64,000 nt of DNA, taken from the NCBI GenBank assembly GCA_032622095.1, contig CP136067.1:80438705-80502704 (forward strand). The letters are read 5' to 3'. Origin of the DNA: Siphonodentalium dalli (taxonomy: Eukaryota > Mollusca > Scaphopoda > Gadilida > Siphonodentaliidae). Below are positions 11,849 through 24,296 of this stretch, piece by piece. Within the stretch, counting starts at the first letter, position 1. Every line of letters starts with the position of its first letter. The notes below the pieces were generated by a model. It did no database searches. It was not told the DNA's origin and worked only from the letters and a program-made list of their open reading frames with translations. The position numbers and the translations under genes are program-made.

Positions 11849-12963
11849 TAATTATTGGGAATTTCGTCATTTCGACAAATTCGACCTCAATCCTGTAATT
11901 ACAAGTAGGAAGGGAAATTTATCGACTTTATCTTTCTCATTGATGAAATTGATATGTCACTCTTGGAAATAAAAGTTGAGAAACTGAATACTTTATTGTT
12001 GTTATCACATTAGACATTCAGGATGCGATGCATAGAAAAAAATAGTGATGCACTGAAATCACGATGAATCGTTGCAGTCCTAATGTGGATATATCCTTCA
12101 TCCCATTCTGGTTCATGACCATACCATAAATCAACCACACACGATCTATAAAAGATGACGCGGAAATATGGACGGGTGTATCTTTCACTCTTGGGTCATA
12201 ACTTCAGAATAAATGTGTGGACAAACACTGTTGTAGGTAGATATTGTTCAATTTATTCTGCCCATTATGAACATACTGAACACCATTCAAGCATGACTGA
12301 GATATAAAGATTCAAAGTTGACACAGGTACATGTTCACTATCTATAAGGGCCATAACTCTGCAACAAACGATTGGACGAAACCCGTTCCATATGAATGAC
12401 CCTTCCAACGAGTATGTCAAAGATAATTGAAATCAGAACTATCTTCACTGACAATGTTGATATGGACTAACGGACGAACGAAACCCACTTCTACATCCAC
12501 GCCAAACTTCGTTTGCTGGAGATAATAACCAAATATCAGAGGGCGGTACTTGGAGGGCAATTTTTCACAAATTGCATGAAATATTTTTTTAAATTTCGTA
12601 AAAGACGTACATGCTACACAATTCAAAGCTCTCCTGTGTTTTCAGTCATATTTTCTTTCGTCATTATAAATGAACACCATTGGCATAAACAATGCTGAGA
12701 CAGATAGACACAACAATTGAACATCATGTTAAATGACCGCCATGTTTCATTGTAACTGTTATATATAATTGTGTACATCTTGTTCTCATAAAACAAAAGT
12801 ATAGTATATTATTTTATACACGCGAGGACGAATTTGATGCATAATGAAGTCCTTAGTGAAAAGGCGGAGAGGGGTGCGATGTCTCATCCCCAATGTACTG
12901 GTACCATTTTCAAAAGTCGGATATTTCACGTCTGAAACCACGCTGAAAGGCTGAGTTCTGTTT
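11849..12963. other. Non-coding; contains a 'GGCCATAACTCTG' dispersed repeat
   Basis: There is no gene. Around 12200-12430 two diverged segments carry GGTCATAACT / GGCCATAACTCTG followed by 'GGAC(A/G)AAC'. They are similar in style to the repeat at 4050-4370. Confidence 0.4.
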
Positions 12964-13080
12964 CCTCGCCACGTTGGTCTGACCACTGCCATCACGGATA
13001 CAGTATATAATAAATCTAACATTTCTTATTTCCTTACATTATGTATACGTGGTGGCAGTGGTCAGACCAGTGTAGCGAGG
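12964..13080. repeat. Inverted repeat with arms of about 33 bp
   Basis: CCTCGCCACGTTGGTCTGAC continuing to the CCATCACG block on the left pairs with the inverse at 13048-13080 with about four mismatches. The AT-rich loop is about 50 bases. The shape is that of a mini-MITE. Confidence 0.6.
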
Positions 13081-13313
13081 GGACTAGTTAAACAACATAA
13101 TAGTCACTAACGTCCACTGCAGGGAGTCTAACTTGGTCCTATTATAATTCTCTAAAATTAACACGTAGACCAAATACTCAAAATAATACTTGACGAGACC
13201 ATCCACTAAAATATAGCTAAAGGCTCACGTGTGTCCTCAAACTAACAATCGACATTGTATAGAATAATGAATACATCATATTTAACAAATAGAAATAAAA
13301 CAGCCGGCATGCA

Positions 13314-14642
13314 TTGAGATCGAAGTTGACCCGTGCGATGTCCTTTTGGGTAAGGGTAGATACACACTTGAATGTAATTCCATGTATTTTACAACACCTT
13401 ATGAATATTTGCACTAAATACAGTCGTAAATGGAGATACAAGTACAACGAGCAAAAGTCAGTAATTATCGTCTTTAATGAAAACAAAAATGAACACGCAA
13501 AGGCTTCTGTTGATAGATCGTGGATTCTCTGTGACAAACATGTAGCTGAAGTCGATAATCTGACACACCTTGGAATCCCGCTCCATAAATATAACCAGAC
13601 GAGTAACTTCACAACAGAAATTAAACAAAAACTCCGTTCAAGCTATTTCGCACTAACAAACGTAGGCATGTATGCTGGAGGAATAACACCCACTAGCAGT
13701 TTAAAAATGTACACGTCAATCATTGTGCCACGAGGCCTATTTGGGTGTGAACTATTATGTGGCATGTCAGACTCAGACACCCTATCATTGGAAAGATCTC
13801 ACCGTTTTTGTCTAAAGAAAATACAAGGTCTTCGTATGCACACGCGCACAAATGTAGTGGAAGGACTCCTGGGTATCGGCAATGTCAAAAGCTTTGTGGA
13901 TAAGAAAAAACTCCTACTTCTGGGCAGTCTATGTCATTTATCTACAGACAAGGCAGCGAAATCTGTATTTTTACTTAGGCTACACTCATACTTTATCTCC
14001 GGCGTATCAGCCGATTCATTCATTGCCGATATCGCAGATGTCCTTGCAAATCACCGACTTATGCATTATTTAACAAAGTATGTATCAAAATGTGCATTTC
14101 CGGAAAGGTCATCATGGAAGCAAATCGTTCGAAATGCAATCGTCGAAACCTCTAACTCAATCTGGGAACTCTCTGGAAACGCGGATCCAACACTCCACCG
14201 TTTCCATAATATTCACCCTACACTCTCACTGTCGTGCCTGTGGAAGTCCTGTCGCAAGTTTCCGACAAACAAGGCGGCATACCTAACTGTTGCAAACATA
14301 ATAGCCTGTACCGAACAGACACATTGTAACTGCAGATGTGGTGCGGAGTTTGACGATCTGCCCTTACATGTAATCATACATTGTCCTATGATTCTGGAAC
14401 TTAGAAATGACATATGGTATGAATTACTAAATCTCTTCGGTATTCCGTGCTCACTTAAAATGGATAGCTACAATCCGCGTACACAACTGGAAGTATTTTT
14501 AACTGCACGTCCGCCGGATTTGTTCGACGAAATTGAAGAGCCAGACCTGTTCACAAACTTCATGGTAAATAGCACATTTTGCTTATGGAAAGCCTATCGT
14601 AGAATCGAACAAACACCAATGGTTTCAGTAACCGTACCCTAA
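13314..14642 (+). pseudogene. Reverse transcriptase C-terminal fragment (LINE ORF2)
   Basis: An open frame of 442 codons. Residues from about 26 read LQHLMNICTKYSRKWRYKYN and then NEQKSVIIVFN. This is the segment that follows the YADD box in many non-LTR reverse transcriptases (the 'RKWR..N..KS..VF' thumb motif). A thumb/connection region with LTHLGIPLH follows, and near residue 340 there is a Cys-His cluster, CNCRCGAEFDDLPLHVIIHC, typical of the zinc-finger tail of such proteins. The fingers, the catalytic aspartates and the endonuclease are absent. The frame is uninterrupted over more than 1.3 kb, so insertion was probably fairly recent. The first codons before about residue 20 may come from flanking DNA and not from the element. 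Confidence 0.82.
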
Positions 14643-15012
14643 TGAATGATGCTTAACTAAAATATATGTCTACTTGACTGTATGATTATCTATGATGTCA
14701 TCTATATATAGTTATGTCTGTCCGTCCAATCTACGTGCCTTGACGCCCGTGTAACTTTGTATATCTGGTGAGTGGTAGCTGTGTGCACGTAATAACGTAC
14801 ATTTATGTTTGTTTTGTTCATGTATGCTGACATGTGTAGGTGTGTAAGGGATGTCTGATATGTTGCTTGTATTAAAATATGCATTGCATACATATATATA
14901 TGTATATGTGTATGTATGTGTATGTATGTATGTATGTATGTATGTATGTGTATATATATGTATATATATATAAATATATATATATATATGTATATATGTA
15001 TATATATATGTA

Positions 15013-15050
<38 letters not shown>

Positions 15051-15425
15051 TGTAAGTATTTTAATGTGTGTGTGAATTGAGGTATGTTTTGTATGTGTAT
15101 GTATGTATGAATGTATGTATGTATGTGTGTATGTATGTATGTATGTATATATGTATGCATGTGTCGTGTATGGGGACGTCGTCTGTATGTGCGTGTCAGA
15201 CTGAAGGACTATGTGTATGCCTATAACTAATGCAATGGTAGGCGTAGGTGTGCATGAGAATGAAATTATGTAAATAGATGCTGCGTGTGTTGTGTTATTA
15301 TTCTAATTGTTATTTGACATATTTATACTTTTTGTGTGGTCATGTTTTCTAATTGTATATATGTTAAATTTTCGTGATTGTATTTGACATCTCTTCATTA
15401 TATGGAGGAAAATAAAGATATATAT
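13315..15425 (+). mobile_element. 5'-truncated LINE of a second lineage
   Basis: This unit comprises the C-terminal part of a reverse transcriptase ORF (13314-14642), a 3' UTR of about 780 bp with a TATG/TATA microsatellite, and an AATAAA signal near 15411 followed by a (TA)n tail that ends at about 15430. The 5' truncation falls just after the catalytic YADD region of the reverse transcriptase. Its C-terminal domain differs from those of the LINEs at 53-62 kb, so it is a separate lineage. Confidence 0.75.
14890..15160. repeat. (TATG)n/(TA)n microsatellite inside a LINE 3' UTR
   Basis: About 270 bp of TATG, TATA and TGTA repeats lie in the 3' UTR of the truncated LINE. The minus-strand frame through it (Thr-His-Ile-Tyr repeats) is an artefact. 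Confidence 0.85.
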
Positions 15426-15449
15426 ATATAACTGCTATAAAGAAATTTC

Positions 15450-16850
15450 AGGCCAGTAATAAACATGTCTTCTTTTATGGATGCCGAAATGAATAAATCC
15501 TGTTTGATATCTGTTGCTGTTTTTCACGAGTTTTAATTCACATCGAAAAGTGGATTTGAGTCCGTCGATTTTATTCTTGATTTGTTTCTCGTCATTTCTT
15601 GGAAACAGAGTCATCGAAATCAAAAATAAAATATGCAGAATTTGGAGCTCTTTTACGACGATTGTGATTCACGAGTGTTTAATATCCCAGACACTGACTC
15701 CCGATTTGATCTCGTCCAGCAATACCCGAACGGCTCTCTCGCTCCACTTTTTGCAAGTGCTAAATCAATACACATGGGAATGTAACTCAGCGCATGGTCA
15801 ATCCCGTGTTAAAAGAACGTGCATGCATGCGATTTGTATGTCGTTTCCAGAGATTCGCATGTAATGAACGTTATTTTGCCTAATCGGACAACGCCGAGTC
15901 GAGTCAGGAAAGGGACATTATTTTCGACTATGCATGGCCTGAGCTCAAATTTTAATAATCCGATATGATGCTCTCATGCTTGAATATCAGGCATTGGAAA
16001 ATTAAGACAGACAATACCGGTTTGTTAAGATTGCTCGGATAATTTGAGAGCGAGCTCTTGTAATAACATTCAATTGGGATTTCGATGCAAATATCCATTA
16101 CAGCGCCAAAAAATTAATGCAGGGACAGCGTTGAAATTAAAAAGAGTGACACCCCCCCATTTTTCACCCAGAATTTTCAGAACAGTATATGTTTCTCAAG
16201 CCAAAGGTTGAAAAAGTTTCTACCTGTCACAATTTTAGCCTGTACAGGCTTGAATTATAACATTTTCTACCATAATCCATGATTGGGAAGGGGGCTGGTT
16301 ATCGAAAGCTTCAAATAACTAAGTGATTTAGTAGAATGTATCAGCCGGGATTATCTGGGCAAGAAATGTACAACAAAATGTTTTACTTAAATATTCCATA
16401 GTTGTAAATTTTGCGTATACATGTATAACAAAAGAGAGGAAAGGTGACATATAGTTGGGAACTCGTAGCTAGACAATCCTTTTCCCGAATGAAGACACAC
16501 AGCAACACCACCTTCTGTACCTTCAAATTTAAAGCTGTAATAATATGTTCATAATTATATGAATAGCATAAATTGCCGCGTATTATATTAATCACTCGTA
16601 GGAAACAAACAGTCACGACAGACATGACTGTCAACTACAATGTTTATAAATCATGAGTGGCTTCAGGGTGGGGGGTTATGATTCCCTGTCGAGGAAATAT
16701 GCAATGGTCAGTCCGGTAGCTTCCGGGATAATATAGCCCCCATGTTGGGGATCATAGATTCATAGTCCATACGTTGGGGAAATAATGAGGCCATCACTGG
16801 TATACAAATCAAAGAGAAGACTGACAATTATTTAAGCAGAACGGGTCACA
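15450..16850 (+). repeat. Dispersed repeat family R1, copy A (interrupted)
   Basis: Three blocks match the copy at 25686-26130 in the same order and orientation: 15450-15520 (GGCCAGTAATAAACATGTCTTC), 16238-16395 (TACAGGCTTGAAT..., TCGAAAGCTTCAAAT..., ATCTGGGCAAGAA) and 16695-16830 (GGTAGCTTCCGGGAT..., AGAGAAGACTGACAAT). Relative to that copy, about 0.7 kb and 0.3 kb of extra sequence sit between the blocks, so this copy carries later insertions or the other carries deletions. Non-coding. Confidence 0.6.
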
Positions 16851-18508
16851 CACTTGCAAGCATGGCCGTGTGAAATTGGGGAAATCCCCAGGTTTTTTCC
16901 GAACTAAAATTATTTTCGGAATTTTTAAACAAGGTGCACGTATTAGGATATAAATGTAGTTTTTGTGGAAATAAGTAGCTCGACTCGTCGATCCCCACCC
17001 CCCCCCCCTCATTTCACGTAGGCACTATTGGGTTCATATTTTTATTGCCAATATAAAGATAATATGGATCAGGCTACAAGTGCTGGCCGATGCTTAGCTT
17101 GCACCGCTCCGACATGTATATAACATAAATTCATGAAGCGGCAATAATTGATGATGATTAACAATTGGATATGCAAATGAAAAACAATGTGACTGCAATT
17201 GCAGGTGCGGAAAGTACTTAAATATGATTTATCTCTTCACAGATGTACTTGCTTTGGCAGTGAGAACAGAGCCTTGGGGCACGCCAGACATTAATTTCCC
17301 ATAGTTGGAATAAACTCCATTTACTTTTACTCTCTGCTGTCGGTTAGTGAGCTATCTTTCAAGCCATATTAATATAGGATGTCGGTAATACCGCACGTAT
17401 CCTTGTAGTCTAACTAAGAGTCCTCGGTGCTAAACCTTATCAAACGCCTTAGAATATCGTCGTTATCGACTCAGGCCATTAAAGGCCCACTTAATTTTCG
17501 AGTCATCGATTATTTTTTATAGTGACTTGATATACGGTTTTAATAACAATCTATGTCATAATATATGATTAAAATACTATAATTCATCACCATTTGAAAC
17601 GCCTGTGGCTCAGAAGATGTCCATAGAGAAATAGAGAACAGCTGAAATCACAGAAAGATACCCCCCGTTTTGGCTCCCAGAATGCAACATAATTCAAACT
17701 AAAGATGCATTTTCAACAACACGTCGGTAACTCAACAAAAACAACATGTTCACAGTTTATTACACCGGATAAGTTGATAATACAATGTTTTGGAGCTTGC
17801 TCTTCCAAATGGTATATAATATGGCATATAATTTATATATGTGATCTGGGGTTCGAAAATTATGTGGGCCTTAAATTATGATATATTTCTAATAGTTGTA
17901 GTTCAGTGCTGTGTTTAGGTAAGGAACCTGACTGATATGTGTAAAGAAGAACGTTTGTGTGTGCAAATGACCAAAGACCCTATCGAATATTATTTTTTCA
18001 AGAGTGATATGGGTCTGTATTTATTTGCATCATGGCGATAGTCCTTTTTATATACAGGGATAACATCTTCTTTTTCCTGTCCGTGTGGAATAATGAAGCG
18101 TATAGGGAAATATTTCAATAGAATTAGCGGCTTGCAAACTGTTTCTCTAGTTAGTTTCAACAGTTGGTTATTAACTGGTCATGTCCATTTGCTTTTTTAA
18201 ATTATTCAAAATATATAGAAGTGATGTCGTGCACGCATGTCGTAACTGACTTGAGTTTGCACTTTGCAGTGGGTCTTATAAGCAAAATTTGACATGTTAA
18301 CTGGTTGAGGGAGAAGACTATTGTTAATTAGGGAATACTGTATTTATTGCTTCTGTCTTTTGTTGGTCATCACCAATCATATCATCGTCATCGGCCGAGC
18401 ATTTATCCGGTTTGCACACCAGCTCTGTAATATGGGTTTCTTCGTTAAAGTTATTTATGAATTGCTTAGTTATTTTCCAAAATATTTTTGGGTCCTTTCT
18501 CCTTATAC
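16851..18508. other. No gene recognised
   Basis: AT-rich non-coding sequence. A short C run near 16995-17008 is the only notable composition feature. Confidence 0.45.
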
Positions 18509-18719
18509 AGTAATGCCCAAAGTAATTGACCAGTTAACCACAGCAGAATTATGGGTAAGTTTTCAGGATTTAGTCGGAAATATGGCTTGTTGCCATTCAT
18601 TGGAAAGCTCTCGCCGAGAGTTTTCCGATGAATGGAAACAAGCAATATTTCCGACTAAATCCTGAAAAATTACCCATAAATCTGCTGTGGTTAAGTGGTC
18701 AATTACTTTGGGCATTACT
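18509..18719. repeat. 211-bp long hairpin (foldback MITE-like)
   Basis: The whole segment is one inverted repeat. AGTAATGCCCAAAGTAATTG at the left end matches the inverse at the right end (CAATTACTTTGGGCATTACT). Pairing continues with few mismatches to the centre, CTCTCGCCGAGAG, near 18608-18620. The arms are about 100 bp and the loop is almost absent. Transcripts would fold into a long double strand. Short frames inside are mirror images of each other and not genes. Confidence 0.85.
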
Positions 18720-18859
18720 TTATCCATAGTTTGGTCTACTGAGTCTAAGTAATCAGCCTTGGCATATTTTTTCATGCTGTATGTTTTATTTCGCGCTAGA
18801 TAGTACTTTTGCCAGTAATAAGAAGTATTTTTCGATCATGATATATAAAAAAAACGAAT

Positions 18860-18908
18860 CCATTTTTAAAGTTTGTGTTCTGAACTCAGAACATAAACTT
18901 TAAAATGG
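18860..18908. repeat. Hairpin with arms of about 23 bp
   Basis: CCATTTTTAAAGTTTGTGTT CTGA pairs with TCAGAACATAAACTTTAAAATGG with one or two mismatches across a tiny loop. Confidence 0.6.
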
Positions 18909-20200
18909 AACCAAAACCACGGTTTATCATTGATTTGGTACGAATTTTTGTTTTGTAATTTGGTTTACACTTTACAGAAATTTCCATGAAAGTGTGAGTA
19001 AACCTTTCTACCATGACATCGATGTGAGGATTTTGAGTTCCAGTACAGATATTTGGTGTAACCACGGGCCCGGATTAGGTTCGATTGTAGATATTGTTTA
19101 GATTCAGATCGTTATACTTGATACATAATATGATATATAATACCCCACCTACCAGTAACAGCCTTTCAAGAACGCACGGAATTTTCCTTAGATATTACTT
19201 AGATACTCAGTGTGCTTTATTAATAGATATTTGGCCAGATGGAATGTCTTATTATATACCTAATATCAATTAGTCTTGAGCTGCCATGTCCAGCAGCAAC
19301 ATTCAAACATAATTAGTGAAATACATGTTAATGAGTTTCATAGACGCATTCCCTTGATGATTAAAAAATCCTCTTGACTTGGATTGAGTATCGCTCCATT
19401 TGGATGCATGGATAATCACCATGCGATCCCATAATTGTAATATAACTTGCTTATTTCATGTATATATATTCACAGTTTATGTTATTTAAATGCCGTTTCT
19501 GTATCATATAAACTGGACACGATGACCACATGAGTGACGTCATAGCCACGTTTTAAAAGATGCAATAATGCACAAAATAAAAATGAGATGAATTCATAAT
19601 AATCGTTTCGGGATCGACACAAATTGATCGATCGATATTTAGCAGAAATTGAAACAATAAACTTCTCGTCGAAAAGTGAATTGACGCCCGGTGACTTTAC
19701 TGATCCGCGTAAGTACTTACTCCCATATTTACAAGGCCACAACAACTTGGAAGCAAGGTTAGCGATACACCTTAAGATGATCTGACATATACTACGAGAT
19801 GGCCAATGGCATTCGTGCTCAGCCATATTTACAGACCTTCGGGTGTCATTATTGCCATAGCAGTGGTTCATAATCGAGTTATTTTGGAGGAGCAGAATTA
19901 TTTATGTAAATAAAGATATGCAAGGATTCAAAGGAGGTTTGTAGAGTAATGTGACAGTGTTCACAGCACGGCTTGTGGTACTAACACTACTTTCTTTCAA
20001 TGAAAGGCACATCAATAGGCAATGAATGTCAGCGGTTTTGGGCATATGTTAGCGGTGGTGGGGCCCGTAATAACCACAAGCAAAGACCGAGTGTTGATCG
20101 TGCGGTCACATTCTTCAAGTCGAAATAATTCGACTCACATGGGTATTCAACAAGTATTTATAAGGGAGTGACCAAGACCAATGTTATTATTATTTTGACT
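18909..20200. other. No gene recognised
   Basis: AT-rich non-coding sequence. Frames are short and carry no motif. Confidence 0.45.
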
Positions 20201-20500
20201 CCCGATTGCACCATGTCAGGAAGAGACACCGACTGTACCATGTCAGGAAGAGACACCGATTGTACCATGTCAGGAAGAGACACCGATTGTACCATGTCAG
20301 GAAGAGACACCGATTGTACCATGTCAGGAAGAGACACCGATTGTACCATGTCAGGAAGAGACACCGATTGTACCATGTCAGGAAGAGACACCGATTATAC
20401 CATGTCAGGAAGAGACACCGATTGTACCATGTCAGGAAGAGACACCGATTGTACCATGTCAGGAAGAGACACCGATTGTACCATGTCAGGAAGAGACATT
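20201..20500. repeat. Minisatellite, 27-bp unit x 11
   Basis: Eleven units contain CACCGATTGTACCATGTCAG and GAAGAGA. Variation between units is very low (CCGACT and CCGATTATA variants in single units), so the array is recently homogenised. The 27-bp period keeps several frames open on both strands (repeats of CTMSGRDTD and similar); I regard these as artefacts. Confidence 0.92.
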
Positions 20501-21759
20501 GAACTTGCTATGGTAATTTCCCTAAACGTGTAACACTCAAATTCCATTGACATATAGTGTGGTGTTGTGACGTTTCATAGCTAATTCAGACAGAAAAGGA
20601 ATTGCATGGATTTTCCCAACAAGTATACAATCAAATACCAACCAGTATACATTCCTTAGTAATTACCCGACCAAATACAGGCTCATCATCGCATAAACAA
20701 TAATCATTGTATATACATTTGGCAAAGGACCTGCCATGTTCTCGGGTCCTAGGTGCGTGACGGACGTATACAACGTTCAGAACAAGCCCCAAAATCATAT
20801 ACGGATGTACGGGTTCCTTCAGTAAATGTGCCCTGTAAATTTGACCCATGCATTCAATATATACCTCTCGAGACGTCGGGCTCATCACTTGGATAAGACC
20901 ACATGTTTGTAATTGCTCATACACTAGTAACACTCAGGCAGAAAAATTGGTAACTTCTATAGAATCCACTTATGTTTCTAGATACATCGCAACAACGAAA
21001 GCCATTGCTTGATGCAAACCGTCGTCACAAAGGCGGCTTGTGAGTTATAATATCCTTAATGTAACAATTATTTGTAAAGAGTGAGCGTATGTCAGAAGGT
21101 CAGTTGGATTTGCGTAAAGTACTATCATCTTGTCTGCGAACAAACAACATTATTAGTTCCAGGACCCAAAACTGCGTCATAATTTGAGATGTTGCTCGTT
21201 AACAGTTTTGGAAGCGGTTATGCCATTTTCTTGTCAGGGAATCGTAACAATCGAATAATTAGGGCGCGAATCGCCTCTCGTGTATATGATTGCTCCCACA
21301 AAGCACATCGATTAAGATGGCGCCGCCGAGGTGACCCATATTCCATCTCACAGACTCGAACACTTAATCTTAGTCTTCGCGAAAACAAACAAATATTTAA
21401 TGCAGACATATATTATGAAAACAAAAAGATTTCCATGATCTGTATGGGTAACAAATTGCTTTGGATTCCGGCCGCGTTATGCGGCAGCACGATGTTCCCC
21501 ATTATATATGTAGTACTAAATGTCTTCCGATAACGATTATTTTGTAAGTTACTTACTTGTCACTATCCTGTATATACGTGAAATGATTCTACATGAAGAA
21601 TGCAGCGATATTCACAGTGAACCCCATTGAAATAGGAATTGGCCATTGCGATTGACCCCCTCCCATGGAGCCTGACGCATGCATATTACTACGAGCATAA
21701 TTTTCATCGCGCAGCAACTAAATTATTGAAAACTCTGCCCCTCCACTTTCTCACTCTCT
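20501..21759. other. No gene recognised
   Basis: No supported gene. The frame at 21189-21533 has no recognisable domain. Confidence 0.4.
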
Positions 21760-21776
21760 CTCATTCTCTCTCTCTT

Positions 21777-21825
<49 letters not shown>
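21760..21825. repeat. (CT)n microsatellite
   Basis: An interrupted CTCTCT tract. It inflates a Ser-Leu rich frame that is not a gene. Confidence 0.85.
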
Positions 21826-21889
21826 GCCTCCTGCTATCCCTAACACTATCTTCCCGCTGTTCCATCCCCAACTCAAACTTAGTTACTTC

Positions 21890-22110
21890 TCCTTTAAAAA
21901 ACATTATTTATATCCTTTCTCGTCTGATCGATACCCCTCCCTCACTTATTGAGGAAGGGGCATGTCGCCAAAGAGGAGAAGACTTCATATAAGCCCTCGG
22001 GCTTGTTGTCTGATCTCCATTTCCATACATTTATCTCTTATATGTTATATATTTATGTCACTTGTGTATTATGTGTGTTATGTTTGGATTTGGAAATAAA
22101 AATATGTTTA
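21890..22110 (+). mobile_element. Possible LINE 3' end relic
   Basis: The stretch reads as a short coding tail (GACRQRGEDFI, stop, ALGLLSDLHFH) followed by an AT/TG-rich UTR and GGAAATAAAAATATG near 22090. This pattern is common for LINE 3' ends. No domain is left to confirm the family, so this is a weak call. Confidence 0.3.
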
Positions 22111-22309
22111 CACTAACACTTGATACCATTGATTAGTTTTCATACATGTATAGTACATTGGAGATCAGGGCCCTATACTATAAAAGTCAATTCTTGTAAT
22201 ATTAGCGTTCATTTGTAATTAACTAATTGTGTTGCTCATTGGGAATCCAGCATACACTTTTATGTCGATAACTCTTAATTTTAAAACACGCATCGACAGG
22301 CAATGATTC

Positions 22310-23335
22310 TTTCTGCCAGCCATCTATTTACTGGGATTAACTTGACTGGGGGTTAATTAGGACACTCTTTGCATTTGGGGGAGAATTTTCCTTCTTTTGA
22401 GGACGATGGTACTCGATTTGCACAGTCTGGTGATTTACAAGAAGTCGCCTACACTATGATTATGATCGAGGTGCTGGGCTCTATATATACTACAAAAATA
22501 CAATTGTATTATGAGCGGTCATTTGTAATGTTCTAATACAAAAAAAAAATTCTGACTGAATTTCTACCATCGTATTTATTTCATTGTTGATTGGAATTGA
22601 GCAGAATTATGTCGATAACTCCTAATTAAAGGATTAAACCAGTGTAACTATCGATGCCCGCTAATACACTGATCACGTTGCCGAAAAGATTTTTGTGATA
22701 TAGGCCGCCCGTAACTGAAGTTATGCCGATTCATGCGATTGAATATTACATTATGGATTATGTAATCCTTTAAAGACATATAATAGTCCGGTTATTTTCA
22801 AGTGGCATACAAGTTTATAGACTCAAGTTAATAACAAAGTAATGTAAAACATCGTCAATTCAATTGAGAGAGTAAAAGTCCATAGATGCAGCATAAACGT
22901 CCAACATTGTATAGTATACGTTATATAGTATGCGACACGACTAACCTGTGCTCATATTTTTATTTTCCATAACCAGGCGGCCAGGCCATCATCGCTATAT
23001 TTGGAACGTTCTTGGCTCGTTTACCGAAAGCCGAATTCAACAAAGATAAATTCATGGTGAAAGTCACCCTAGTGAAAGTTTACTCTGTATATAATATTAA
23101 CTTCATGCCACTTAAAAAAACGGACTGTCCATTTAATTTACAGAATGTATCGACGATGAATTATGTTTTTATTTATAAATTTTTCGGCAGACATGCATCC
23201 AATTACTGGGATTCACTTGAATAGGAAACTCTTTGTATTTGGAGGGGAATGACGGGGCTGTATGTTCCATCTTGAAGTCGATAGTACTCGATTTTCATAC
23301 TCTGGTGATTTACAAAAAGTCGCCTACACTATTAA
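22310..23335. repeat. Direct repeat pair of about 150 bp
   Basis: Units at about 22310-22460 and 23181-23335 share a GCCAG/GGCAG...CAT start, ATTTACTGGGATT / ATTACTGGGATT, ACTCTTTG(C/T)ATTTGG, GTACTCGATTT, CTGGTGATTTACAA and AAGTCGCCTACACTAT. A 'TATGTCGATAACTC' motif also occurs twice nearby (22262 and 22609). Non-coding; the class is unknown. Confidence 0.6.
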
Positions 23336-23701
23336 ATAAAAGGTCGCAGACCCCCGAAACGAGGTGTTGGTTTTTTTTTTTAAAGAATTCAAATTATGAG
23401 GTGACTGCGTTTTCTGTTGAACTCTGGGTTTTTTGTTATTGGCATATTTTTGTTTAAAATGACTGCGTGCTGCACACTCACATGCAGTCCAAAACTGACA
23501 TAGATCGAAAACTGCTATGCATCTACATGTAGTGTCTTCGTTCTATCTATACCGTTATTTCAAACGGCGGAAATTAACGAACAACCACAGACTGAAACGC
23601 ACGGATCCACACCACGCCGGATAACAGGACACCGGTGTAGTCATGTGGCAGGGTTTTTCTGCGATGTCGCCCGCCGCACTCACTGCCTTCGGTGTATTCC
23701 A

Positions 23702-23926
23702 ATAAGCGAGATCACTGAGTCGCCCATTTGAGTGGTTTAAGTGCTATACAGGTCAACGTTCTCGAGTATAGCATTCCATATATTCATGAATTCCATATAA
23801 TTCATGAATATTCAAAAGCTCCATATATAGAATGCTATACTCCAGAAGTTTTACCTGTAGCACTGATGAGCGGAACGCAGGGCTGGATGGATCCAATATG
23901 GTAGCGACTCATTGATGTCGCTTATT
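23702..23926. mobile_element. 225-bp MITE-like inverted repeat
   Basis: ATAAGCGAGATCACTGAGTC at the left end pairs with GACTCATTGATGTCGCTTAT at the right end. Pairing resumes inside: GTGCTATACAGGT with ACCTGTAGCAC, and GAGTATAGCATTCCATATA with TATATAGAATGCTATACTC. The left-arm sequence recurs near 63288-63345, so the family is dispersed. No clear target-site duplication was found. Confidence 0.65.
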
Positions 23927-24296
23927 CGACGAACCACGCGATCGGGCGGCATGTCGCGCTGAATACGCGCGTGGAAGGGCCTTAACCAAAATCGAACTTA
24001 AAAAAAAACACTTCTCCGATATGCGACTTGTTGGTTGCAAGTGGACCCCACAAGTCGGACAACAATAGAAAAACACCACCATGGCATGACCACAATTGTG
24101 GAGCCGACACTCGACACATTCTGTGCAGCTCAATTTTACTGGTGGAATATGATCTCAACGGGTGTCAGAGATTAGCGATTCATGACATGATCTAGTTATA
24201 GTAGAAAGTACATGTAACATGTTTTAGCAGTATCAACAGGTGACATGATTTAGTGACATGTTTTCTAATTGAGTGACCAACAAGAAGGCCATATAA

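Noticed and set aside
13350-13400. Similarity between the LINE fragment start and the nested element arm at 25518 (GGGT.GATACACAC)
   Set aside because: Too short and AT-biased to separate from chance; the first codons may simply be flanking DNA.
18321-18775. Two frames of 114 and 70 residues with similar sequence
   Set aside because: They mirror each other because they read the two arms of the 211-bp hairpin.
20201-20500. Repetitive Asp/Arg-rich protein or CRISPR array
   Set aside because: Head-to-tail 27-bp minisatellite with no spacers, open in several frames by arithmetic alone.
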